6,455 bases of DNA from Pseudomonadota bacterium (lineage in GTDB: Bacteria > Pseudomonadota > Alphaproteobacteria > JAAXGF01): positions 1 to 6,455 of the forward strand of contig JADFMW010000150.1 of NCBI GenBank assembly GCA_022563655.1, read 5' to 3'. A program made the position numbers and the translations under genes. Below, one piece after another: positions 1 to 4,379 of the stretch (the stretch's first letter is position 1; each line of letters begins with the position of its first letter). The notes below the pieces were generated by a model. It made no database searches, was not told the DNA's origin, and saw only the letters and a list, made by a program, of their open reading frames with translations.

Positions 1-657
1 GCAACTGTCGCCCACCGCGTCCTTGGTCTCTTCGATTAGCTCGCGCAACAGCCGCACCCGGTTTTCCAGAGAGCCGCCGTATTCATCTGTGCGCTGGTTA
101 TGGCGGCGCGAGATGAAGTGCATCGGCAGGGTGTGGTCATGCCCGGCATAGACGTAGACGATGTCGAACCCTGCCGTCTTGGCGCGCCGGGCCGCCGCCT
201 TGTGCCAACGCCGCAAGTCCCGGATATCCGACTTGTCCATGGCCCGCGCCTGCACGGGCTCGTAGCCGTAGACGACCAGGTGGGACGGCGCGAGGGGCAC
301 GGCACGGCTGTATTGATTGGCGGCGTTGTGCCCGATATGAGCCAGCTCGATTCCGGCCAGCGCTCCGTGTTCGTGCACCGCATCGACCATGCGCTCGTGG
401 GCCGGGATATCGAGATCGTCCCACAAGCGGTGTTCCGCATAGGGCAGTTGGTCACCTGAGTGGTGTATTTCGCACTCTTCCGTACACACGACGGCCCATC
501 CCCCTTCGGCCTTCATGGCGCGCATGGCGGCCGAACTGTTCGGGCGCAGATGACCCATGCCGCTGCAGTGAGGCACCTGGTAGAAGCGATTCTTGGCCGT
601 GACCGGGCCGATTTTCACCGGCTCGAAAAGGATGTCGTAGCGCGGGTCGCGAGGCAT
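1..657 (-). CDS. Trimethylamine/dimethylamine dehydrogenase-like FMN oxidoreductase, N-terminal part (runs off the left edge)
   Basis: This is the first 219 codons of an old-yellow-enzyme type TIM-barrel flavoprotein; the rest, including the expected 4Fe-4S motif and the dinucleotide-binding domains, lies outside the window. The match to trimethylamine dehydrogenase (TMADH) is nearly gapless: RDPRYDILFEPVKIGP at the N-terminus, NRFYQVPHCSG, KAEGGW, then DIVYVYAGH and the barrel motif YGGSLENR near residues 193-200. C31 (30 once Met is removed) aligns with the cysteine that carries 6-S-cysteinyl FMN in TMADH, and Y170/H173 align with catalytic Tyr169/His172. The residue aligned with substrate-pocket Tyr60 is Glu (TEECEI, E61), so trimethylamine itself may not be the substrate; by family, oxidative demethylation of a secondary or tertiary amine, or oxidation of a related amine, is expected in the cytoplasm. 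The ATG at 657 is preceded by AGGAG (664-668) with 6 bases of spacing. No close neighbour shares its strand and function here. Confidence 0.88.
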   Translation of the reverse strand, partial: MPRDPRYDILFEPVKIGPVTAKNRFYQVPHCSGMGHLRPNSSAAMRAMKAEGGWAVVCTEECEIHHSGDQLPYAEHRLWDDLDIPAHERMVDAVHEHGALAGIELAHIGHNAANQYSRAVPLAPSHLVVYGYEPVQARAMDKSDIRDLRRWHKAAARRAKTAGFDIVYVYAGHDHTLPMHFISRRHNQRTDEYGGSLENRVRLLRELIEETKDAVGDSC

Positions 658-873
658 TCCGTTCTCCTCTGTTTTTTGGTTTTGGCCGTTCGATCTTATC
701 GATTTTCGCTGAAGCGGCCTCCCTGTTTTTCACCGTCCTGCAGCAGGCCGGCCCCGTGACCATTTCTCACTGGGAGGGCACACTCCGACCTGCGCAGCAC
801 ACACCTGTCCTATCGGGGGACTTGGATGCTACTAGATAGGGCGCCGTCACGGTGGTGGGCGCCTAGCGCCACG

Positions 874-947
874 AATGTCCGGAACGGGTCATCAGCGGAC
901 ATTAGGTTCCTTGCTGCGGTAGGTCCGCTAACTGCCACCAAGCGGAC
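874..947. repeat. Palindromic intergenic repeat, two adjacent hairpins
   Basis: Two stem-loops stand side by side. The first pairs AATGTCCG (874-881) with CGGACATT (896-903), 8 bp with a 14-base loop. The second pairs GTCCGCT (923-929) with AGCGGAC (941-947), 7 bp with an 11-base loop. The arm AGCGGACAT occurs twice (895 and 941), so the arms can also pair crosswise. Short AGCGGACAT-type palindromes of this look are, from memory, common as dispersed noncoding repeats in alphaproteobacterial genomes; membership of such a family is an inference here because only one copy lies in the window. Confidence 0.5.
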
Positions 948-1054
948 ATCGGACGCTCAGGTCATGAGGCTGACGAGGTTTCGCGCCACCAACGTCGGCT
1001 TTCGGGCTAGGAACGGACCTAATAGCTTGGTCCACTATATGTCTGCTCCTGACC

Positions 1055-1101
1055 CATTGCTGACATCGCGCGCAATGAGGTAGCTTCCGGAACAATGAGG
1101 T
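1055..1101 (+). promoter_or_regulatory. Operator-like short repeats upstream of the small membrane protein gene
   Basis: CAATGAGGT occurs twice as a perfect 9-bp direct repeat (1073-1081 and 1093-1101), start to start exactly 20 bases apart, about two helical turns. The first copy also forms an inverted repeat with CATTGC at 1055-1060 (GCAATG at 1072-1077). The group ends 48 bases before the start codon at 1150, a sensible place for a regulator site. No convincing -35/-10 pair could be placed with it, so binding-site function is only suggested. Confidence 0.25.
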
Positions 1102-1149
1102 GCTCGCGCTGGATGACCGAGCTCTGCAACACGCCCAGAGGAGGGAAAG

Positions 1150-1392
1150 ATGAAAACGTTACCTCAAGTTTTGTTTTGGTTGGGGATTATTTCTGTCCCG
1201 CTTGCGTGGCTGCTGTGGTACTTCGGGCCAGGAATCGAACTCGTAAGGCCAGTCCTTAGCGGCATTGACGATCCTGCATTAAGAGCGGTCTTACAAGAAG
1301 CTCATGCAGAGCGGTTGGGAATTTGGGTAGGTATTTGGCCAGTAACTCTTCTGGTATTGAGCCAACTCGTTGAAAAGAAAGTGCAGGGATAA
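1150..1392 (+). CDS. Small two-helix membrane protein of unknown function
   Basis: An 80-residue protein that I do not recognise. It has two hydrophobic segments, roughly residues 8-26 (starting LFWLGIISVPLAWLLWYF) and 56-73 (around LGIWVGIWPVTLLVLSQL). Between them is a polar, partly acidic stretch of about 28 residues (GIDDPALRAVLQEAHAER), and the tail is short and basic (EKKVQG). Both ends are therefore probably on the same side of the inner membrane, most likely the cytoplasm given the lysines at both termini. The start is well supported: AGGAGG at 1139-1144 lies 5 bases before the ATG. The gene stands alone, divergent from the amine dehydrogenase-like gene and convergent with the lipoprotein gene. 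Its codons are clearly richer in A/T (TTT, TTA, ATT, AAA) than the surrounding genes, which may mean recent acquisition. It is the only plus-strand gene in the window. Confidence 0.72.
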   Translation: MKTLPQVLFWLGIISVPLAWLLWYFGPGIELVRPVLSGIDDPALRAVLQEAHAERLGIWVGIWPVTLLVLSQLVEKKVQG

Positions 1393-1694
1393 AGGACAAT
1401 CCGGCTGGGCTGGATAAGCGATCCAATCCCGGTTGATATTGCGGAACTGCCCGAACTCGTGCCGGCGCGATCATGTGCTGCTCAAATCGCCGACATTCGT
1501 CCGCGGCAGCCAGGCCCTGGCGCGAAAAGCACGATCCGGACGTAGGATCCATCCCGGACAGGCCCGGTAGTGGGGACAATCCCGTATCGCTAGTTCTGGA
1601 GATGAGCGCATGAGGGAGTTAGCCAGTACCGCGTTTCGCCTCCCGTAGCGGTGGTCTCAGGGGCCACTTTCCGGCCGGACACCGCCGGCCAGAG
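1393..1694. other. Intergenic DNA between convergent genes, nothing recognised
   Basis: Roughly 300 bases with no gene I can support on either strand. The only open frame of note (minus, 1256-1579) runs antisense into the small membrane protein gene and has no protein-like pattern. A perfect palindrome TCCGGCCGGA (1670-1679) and a 6-bp stem GGCCGG / CCGGCC (1673-1690) lie at the right end, without a T-run after them on the plus strand. No intrinsic terminator is evident for the plus-strand gene ending at 1392. Confidence 0.6.
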
Positions 1695-1717
1695 AAAAAA
1701 CCCACGCTCGGCGATGG
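1695..1717 (-). terminator. Intrinsic terminator of the TPR lipoprotein gene
   Basis: Read on the minus strand, starting 2 bases after the stop codon: CCA, a bulged T, CGC, loop CGA, GCG, TGG, then G and six T. That is a 6-bp GC-rich stem with one bulge followed directly by a T6 tract, the classic rho-independent layout. It lies between convergent genes, where a terminator is expected. Confidence 0.7.
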
Positions 1718-1719
1718 AT

Positions 1720-2103
1720 CTAGCGGCGCAATAGCTCGGTGGGGCTGGGCCGCGGGGCCGCGTTCGCGCGATCGAGGCCGCCGGCCGGAAGGTCCAGCGC
1801 GGCGAGCTTGGCGTAGACCTCGCGCGCCTTGTCCGTCCGCCTGGTGTTGGAATAGACGACGCCCAGATCGTGCAGGGCGTCAGGGTTGTCCGGATTGGCC
1901 GCCAGCGCCTCCGTGAGGTAGGCCTCGGCGAGCCCGTAGCTGCCGCCCGAGAGCGCGGAGTGGCCGAGATCGGCGAGCCGCTGGTCGGTGGCCACCGGCG
2001 GCTGGTTCGACTTCATGGCCTGATTGACCGCCCCGATGAGTGCGACGGTGCAGCCCTGCAAAATCCACGCGAGAGCGAGAACGATGATGACGTTGCGCTT
2101 CAC
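1720..2103 (-). CDS. Small TPR-repeat lipoprotein
   Basis: A 127-residue exported protein. Residues 2-17 form a signal peptide (KR, hydrophobic VIIVLALAWIL, then LQGC), with C18 as the predicted lipidation site, so it should be anchored in the inner or outer membrane facing the periplasm. After a linker there are two tetratricopeptide repeats at about residues 41-74 and 75-108, with the usual small and aromatic positions (AEAYLTEALAANPDN, ALHDLGVVYSNTRRTDKA). Such proteins are protein-protein scaffolds; no partner can be read here. I place the start at the GTG at 2103 because AAGGAAGG (2111-2118) lies 7 bases upstream and the signal peptide begins right there. A longer in-frame start (GTG at 2199) would put 32 non-signal residues before it. 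A strong Shine-Dalgarno with an out-of-frame ATG lies just upstream (see findings). It has a probable promoter of its own and a clear terminator, so it looks monocistronic. Confidence 0.82.
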   Translation of the reverse strand: MKRNVIIVLALAWILQGCTVALIGAVNQAMKSNQPPVATDQRLADLGHSALSGGSYGLAEAYLTEALAANPDNPDALHDLGVVYSNTRRTDKAREVYAKLAALDLPAGGLDRANAAPRPSPTELLRR

Positions 2104-2215
2104 AATGATACCTTCCTTTCGCGCCTGATCGTCTTGTATGCATCGTGCGCTCCCTCCTAACCGATTCTGCCCGACCGGCATTAAGGTCCGGTAAAACACT
2201 TAATCACAAGACGTT

Positions 2216-2244
2216 ACCGTACAATTCTTAAACCTGAAGGTCAA
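2216..2244 (-). promoter_or_regulatory. Candidate sigma-70 promoter of the TPR lipoprotein gene
   Basis: On the minus strand TTGACC (2239-2244) and TACGGT (2216-2221) are separated by exactly 17 bases, inside the most AT-rich stretch of the window. The -35 box is good and the -10 box matches TATAAT at only three positions. It would give a leader of about 100 bases before the GTG at 2103, which includes the out-of-frame ATG at 2143. Confidence 0.35.
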
Positions 2245-2383
2245 GAATATTTTTTAACCGCATGAGCTGCGCCACCACCTCCGGGTCGAGGCGTCGCTTG
2301 GCAGCCGCGTCGAGACGATCTCGCGATAGTGGATTGGTTCCTGGTCCGAGAAACCAGGACGGAATCGGGTTATCGGGGTTGCC
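2228..2383 (-). pseudogene. Possible 3' remnant of a gene (coding-like tail without start codon)
   Basis: Minus-strand frame open for 51 codons between a TAA at 2384-2386 and a TAA at 2228-2230. Its last part, from about 2312 leftwards, reads like a real protein end: LDAAAKRRLDPEVVAQLM then RLKNILDLQV and stop, with amphipathic helix character and C or G at nearly all third positions up to the final codons. The upstream part has poor codon bias, and there is no ATG, GTG or TTG before the GTG pair within the tail itself. I do not recognise the family. It could be the tail of a gene lost by deletion or frameshift, or chance. The lipoprotein promoter candidate overlaps its end. Confidence 0.3.
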
Positions 2384-2433
2384 TTAGTGGCAGTTTCGTA
2401 AGCCGGAGACCTCGGGGGTCCTGGCCGGCGGCC

Positions 2434-2832
2434 TCAGCGGTCTTCCTCGGACCAGGCGTCCATCCGGTCGCGGTAGAAGGCGACGTAGGACGTGATCCCG
2501 GCGACGTCCTCGAACGGGTCCTCGTAGCTCCAGACCGCGTTCTCGGCGACCCGGCTCCCCACCGCGAGCGTCCAGTACGACGCATCGCCCTTGAACGGGC
2601 AGTGGCTGCGATGGTCGGTGCGTTGCATCAGGTCCATGCGCACGTCGTCGCGCGGGAAGTAATGGACCGGCTGGTGCCGGGGCTCGAGCATGACCACGGC
2701 GCGGGTGCTGTCGGCGATCTTCTCACCGCCGAAGACGACGCGCACCCGCTTCGGGCTCGGCTCGAGATCGATCCGGTAATCGAGAGCCTTCGCGTCGTGG
2801 GCGCTCTTTGGCGCCGCGTCTGCCTCGGCCAT
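2434..2832 (-). CDS. DUF427 domain protein
   Basis: A complete 132-residue protein of the DUF427 family (Pfam PF04248), of usual single-domain length. The family hallmarks are intact: HYFPRDDV (57-64), HCPFKGDASYWTL (77-89), AVWSYEDPFEDV (99-110) and YVAFYRDRMD (116-125). No signal peptide or membrane segment is visible, so it is cytoplasmic. The biochemical role of the family is not established; the invariant His/Cys/Lys/Asp cluster HCPFKGD suggests a binding or catalytic site, which is inference. The start ATG at 2832 has AAGGAG (2841-2846) 8 bases upstream. It is downstream of and on the same strand as the enolase superfamily gene, but a 16-bp palindrome and a probable promoter lie between them, so it is likely transcribed at least partly on its own. 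Confidence 0.9.
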   Translation of the reverse strand: MAEADAAPKSAHDAKALDYRIDLEPSPKRVRVVFGGEKIADSTRAVVMLEPRHQPVHYFPRDDVRMDLMQRTDHRSHCPFKGDASYWTLAVGSRVAENAVWSYEDPFEDVAGITSYVAFYRDRMDAWSEEDR

Positions 2833-2864
2833 CCGCTCGTCTCCTTATCCTGCTGGTACCCCGG

Positions 2865-2893
2865 AGTGTAGGGAATTCAAACCGCGGGGGCAA
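2865..2893 (-). promoter_or_regulatory. Candidate sigma-70 promoter of the DUF427 gene
   Basis: On the minus strand TTGCCC (2888-2893) and TACACT (2865-2870) are spaced by 17 bases. Each box matches its consensus at four positions. The start of transcription would fall about 25 bases before the ATG, leaving just enough leader for the AAGGAG ribosome binding site. Confidence 0.4.
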
Positions 2894-2897
2894 TCAG

Positions 2898-2913
2898 GCC
2901 CCGCGCGCGGGGC
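2898..2913. repeat. Perfect 16-bp GC palindrome downstream of the enolase superfamily gene
   Basis: GCCCCGCGCGCGGGGC reads the same on both strands and can fold into a 6-bp all-GC stem with a GCGC loop. It starts 24 bases beyond the minus-strand stop codon of the enolase superfamily gene. No T-run follows it, so it is a transcript-end stabiliser or weak terminator candidate rather than a standard intrinsic terminator. Confidence 0.5.
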
Positions 2914-2937
2914 ATCGTTCTGGCCATCGTTCCGGCC
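2914..2937. repeat. 12-bp tandem duplication abutting the enolase superfamily stop codon
   Basis: ATCGTTCTGGCC (2914-2925) is followed directly by ATCGTTCCGGCC (2926-2937), 11 of 12 positions identical. The pair fills the gap between the palindrome at 2898-2913 and the stop codon at 2938-2940 with no base left over. It looks like a replication-slippage duplication. Confidence 0.6.
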
Positions 2938-4062
2938 TCACGACCAGCCGTCGATGGCCAGCTCGGCGACCTCGGCGTCGTCGAAGCCGAAGCCGAGACC
3001 GGGCCCCGTGGGGATGCGGAGGCGCCCGCCCTGCACCTCCAACTGGGTGTCGATGAGGCGGCGGAAGTTGAGCACCCGGTCGTCGGTGAAGAACTCGACG
3101 GAGCCGGCGTTCGGCGTCGCCGCCGCCAGGTGGACGTGCAGGTCGTGGAGCCAGTGCGGCCACACGCTCACGCCGTAGCTCGCGGCGGTGGCGGCGATGC
3201 GCCGGAACTCGGTGATGCCGCCGCACACCGCCGCATCGGGCTGCAGGATCGCCGCCGCCTCCTTCTCGAGCAGCTCCTTGAAGCGCCAGCGCCCGGCCTC
3301 GATCTCGCCGGTCGCCACCGGCACCGGCGTGCTCTGGGCGAGGCGGGAGTGGTTGTCGATGTCGTCGGGGCCGAACGGCTCCTCGATCCAGTAGGGGTCG
3401 TACTTCTCGAAGCGTTCCATGTAGCGCAGCGCGGTCGGCACGTCGGACCAGGCGTTGTTGGCGTCGAGCATCAGGTCCACGTCGGGGCCGATCGCCTCGC
3501 GCGCGGCGGCGATGCGCTCCTCCTCGTCGTCGAGGCCGAGCCGGCCGACCTTCATCTTGACCGCGTCGAACCCCATTTCGACGTAGCCCTTGAGCTCGCG
3601 GCCCAGCATCTCGGGGGTCTTGCCGTCGAGGTAATAGCCGCCGCTGGCGTAGGCCGGCACGGTGTCGGTCCGGTAGGCGCCGAGAAAGCTCGACAGCGGC
3701 AGCTTGGCGGCGCGGGCGTTGCGGTCCCACAAGGCGATGTCGAGGCTGCTGATGGCGCGCATCACCGAGCCGGCGCGGCCGTGCAACAGCGCTTCCCGGT
3801 ACATCGTCTGCCACAGGCCCTCGACGCGATACGCATCCTCGCCTATGAGCAGCGGCGCGAGCAGCTGGCGCACCGCCTCCGTAACCAGGGCGCCGGCGCT
3901 GCTGCCGCCGTAGCAGAAGCCGATCCCCTCGACGCCGTCGTCGGCCCGCACCTTGACCAGGGTGTACTCGCGCGCGACCACCCGGCGCGTGGCGAACGTG
4001 GTGGGCGCCGCGAGCGGTACGCGCACCGTGCACGCCGACACCGCTTCGATCTTCGTCACCAC
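2938..4062 (-). CDS. Enolase superfamily enzyme, mandelate racemase/muconate lactonizing type (probable acid-sugar dehydratase or racemase)
   Basis: A full-length 374-residue member: capping domain at residues 1 to about 130, then the modified TIM barrel. The mandelate racemase subgroup residues are all present: K169-x-K171 (VKMKVG), metal ligands D200 (LDANNAW), E227 (WIEEPF) and E253 (TGEIE), the His-Asp dyad H303 (WPHW) and D276 (LQPDA), and E323 (SVEFF) in the place of mandelate racemase Glu317. Family chemistry is Mg-assisted abstraction of the proton alpha to a carboxylate, giving racemisation or dehydration. Substrate cannot be assigned; a sugar acid is my favoured guess because a glycerate kinase and pyruvate kinase lie upstream on the same strand. 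Start: the GTG at 4062 is followed by a second GTG (4059); both have only a weak Shine-Dalgarno (GTGAGAT), so either could be used. The gene starts 97 bases after the small membrane protein's first stop, across the 15-bp repeat array. No signal peptide; cytoplasmic. Confidence 0.92.
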   Translation of the reverse strand: MVTKIEAVSACTVRVPLAAPTTFATRRVVAREYTLVKVRADDGVEGIGFCYGGSSAGALVTEAVRQLLAPLLIGEDAYRVEGLWQTMYREALLHGRAGSVMRAISSLDIALWDRNARAAKLPLSSFLGAYRTDTVPAYASGGYYLDGKTPEMLGRELKGYVEMGFDAVKMKVGRLGLDDEEERIAAAREAIGPDVDLMLDANNAWSDVPTALRYMERFEKYDPYWIEEPFGPDDIDNHSRLAQSTPVPVATGEIEAGRWRFKELLEKEAAAILQPDAAVCGGITEFRRIAATAASYGVSVWPHWLHDLHVHLAAATPNAGSVEFFTDDRVLNFRRLIDTQLEVQGGRLRIPTGPGLGFGFDDAEVAELAIDGWS

Positions 4063-4110
4063 GATCTCACTTGCAGGATGGGCCGAAGGAGGCGTCGCGC
4101 CCGGTGCCGG

Positions 4111-4185
4111 CCGCTCACGTGCAGGCCGCTCACGTGCAGGCCGCTCACGTGCCGGCCGCTCACGTGCCGGCCGCTCCCGTGAACC
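4111..4185. repeat. 15-bp tandem repeat array, five units
   Basis: Units of CCGCTCACGTGCAGG: copies 1 and 2 (4111-4140) are identical, copies 3 and 4 (4141-4170) have CCGG for CAGG, and copy 5 (4171-4185) is diverged (CCGCTCCCGTGAACC). Four units contain the palindrome CACGTG. On the minus strand the unit reads in frame as Ala-Ala-Gly/Cys-Thr-stop, and is the duplicated 3' end of the small membrane protein gene. The array separates that gene from the enolase superfamily gene and forms most of the latter's upstream DNA. Confidence 0.9.
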
Positions 4186-4303
4186 CTACGGCGAGGCCCG
4201 CCAACACGACCGCCACGCCAGTGGCGGCCGCGATAATGGGGCGCGTGAACGTGTGCCACGTTTTAACGCGGTGCTCGAAGTCTGCGCGCTCGCTGTCGCT
4301 CAT
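4160..4303 (-). CDS. Single-helix membrane protein resembling aa3-type cytochrome c oxidase subunit IV
   Basis: A 47-residue protein: an acidic N-terminus (MSDSERADFE), a basic/aromatic stretch HRVKTWHTFTRP (11-22), then one membrane helix of about 22 residues (23-42, rich in Ala/Val/Leu) and a short tail. This order, with a His/Trp/Phe-rich stretch just before a C-terminal helix, fits the small bacterial aa3-type oxidase subunit IV family (Pfam PF07835) in length and layout; the assignment is from pattern memory and tentative. No other oxidase gene is nearby. Start: I chose the ATG at 4303, the first residue of the family-like sequence. Its Shine-Dalgarno is weak (GGTGG), and the in-frame GTG at 4312 is an alternative. 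It lies 76 bases behind pyruvate kinase on the same strand, across a GC-rich hairpin, and is probably co-transcribed. Its stop codon sits inside the 15-bp array and recurs downstream in frame. Confidence 0.55.
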   Translation of the reverse strand: MSDSERADFEHRVKTWHTFTRPIIAAATGVAVVLAGLAVGFTGAAGT

Positions 4304-4347
4304 GTCATCCACCGTCTGGTCATGGCGGCCGCCTTCGCTAATCACCG

Positions 4348-4368
4348 GGCGCGCTGGCGCCGCGCGCC
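4348..4368 (-). terminator. GC-rich hairpin after pyruvate kinase (possible attenuating stem-loop)
   Basis: GGCGCGC (4348-4354) pairs perfectly with GCGCGCC (4362-4368), a 7-bp all-GC stem with a 7-base loop, starting 11 bases past the pyk stop on the minus strand. No T-run follows, so it may protect the upstream transcript or reduce expression of the small gene behind it rather than end transcription. Confidence 0.3.
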
Positions 4369-4379
4369 GCGCCACGATA

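Larger units (their letters stand above)
658..1149. other. Intergenic spacer between divergent genes, no convincing gene
   Basis: About 490 bases separate the amine dehydrogenase-like gene (minus) from the small membrane protein gene (plus). The part nearest the dehydrogenase carries its ribosome binding site and must hold its promoter, but I find no good -35/-10 pair. At 809-840 there is a 6-bp inverted repeat (CCTATC / GATAGG). From about 839 to 1040 the DNA is rich in short direct and inverted repeats (GGGCGCC twice at 839 and 857, the hairpins at 874-947). An open frame at 826-1083 on the plus strand has a GGGGGA five bases before its ATG, but its peptide has the Arg/Ser/Ala-rich look of read-through of a repeat, so I do not call it a gene. 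Confidence 0.7.

Noticed and set aside
460..759. Plus-strand open frame opposite the start of the amine dehydrogenase-like gene
   Set aside because: Antisense to a gene with conserved residues throughout; no Shine-Dalgarno or domain pattern.
826..1083. Plus-strand 85-codon open frame with a GGGGGA before its ATG
   Set aside because: Its DNA is made of palindromic repeats and its peptide has no helix, signal or domain pattern; treated as repeat DNA.
1226..1243. tRNA T-arm-like GTTCGATTC on the minus strand
   Set aside because: The flanking bases do not pair into a T-stem and no acceptor or anticodon arm surrounds it; it lies within a coding sequence.
2181..2257. Several TTAA motifs upstream of the lipoprotein, considered as CtrA boxes
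   Set aside because: No two are spaced by 7 bases, as the CtrA consensus requires.
2340..2456. 11-bp inverted repeat (CCTGGTCCGAG at 2340, CTCGGACCAGG at 2446)
   Set aside because: One arm is inside the DUF427 coding end and the arms are 95 bases apart; no T-run or conserved structure, probably chance.
2894..4033. Minus-strand frame of 379 codons overlapping the enolase superfamily gene
   Set aside because: Arg/Gly/Ala-rich shadow frame of a GC-rich gene with no domain pattern.
3130..4182. Long plus-strand open frame of 350 codons with a repetitive Cys-Arg-Pro-Leu-Thr end
   Set aside because: It lies entirely antisense to the enolase superfamily gene, whose catalytic residues are all intact. 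The repetitive end is the 15-bp array read in another frame.
4056..4259. Minus-strand 67-codon frame with repeated Ser-Gly-Arg/Leu-His-Val units
   Set aside because: Produced by reading the 15-bp tandem repeat out of frame; it overlaps the better supported small membrane protein gene.
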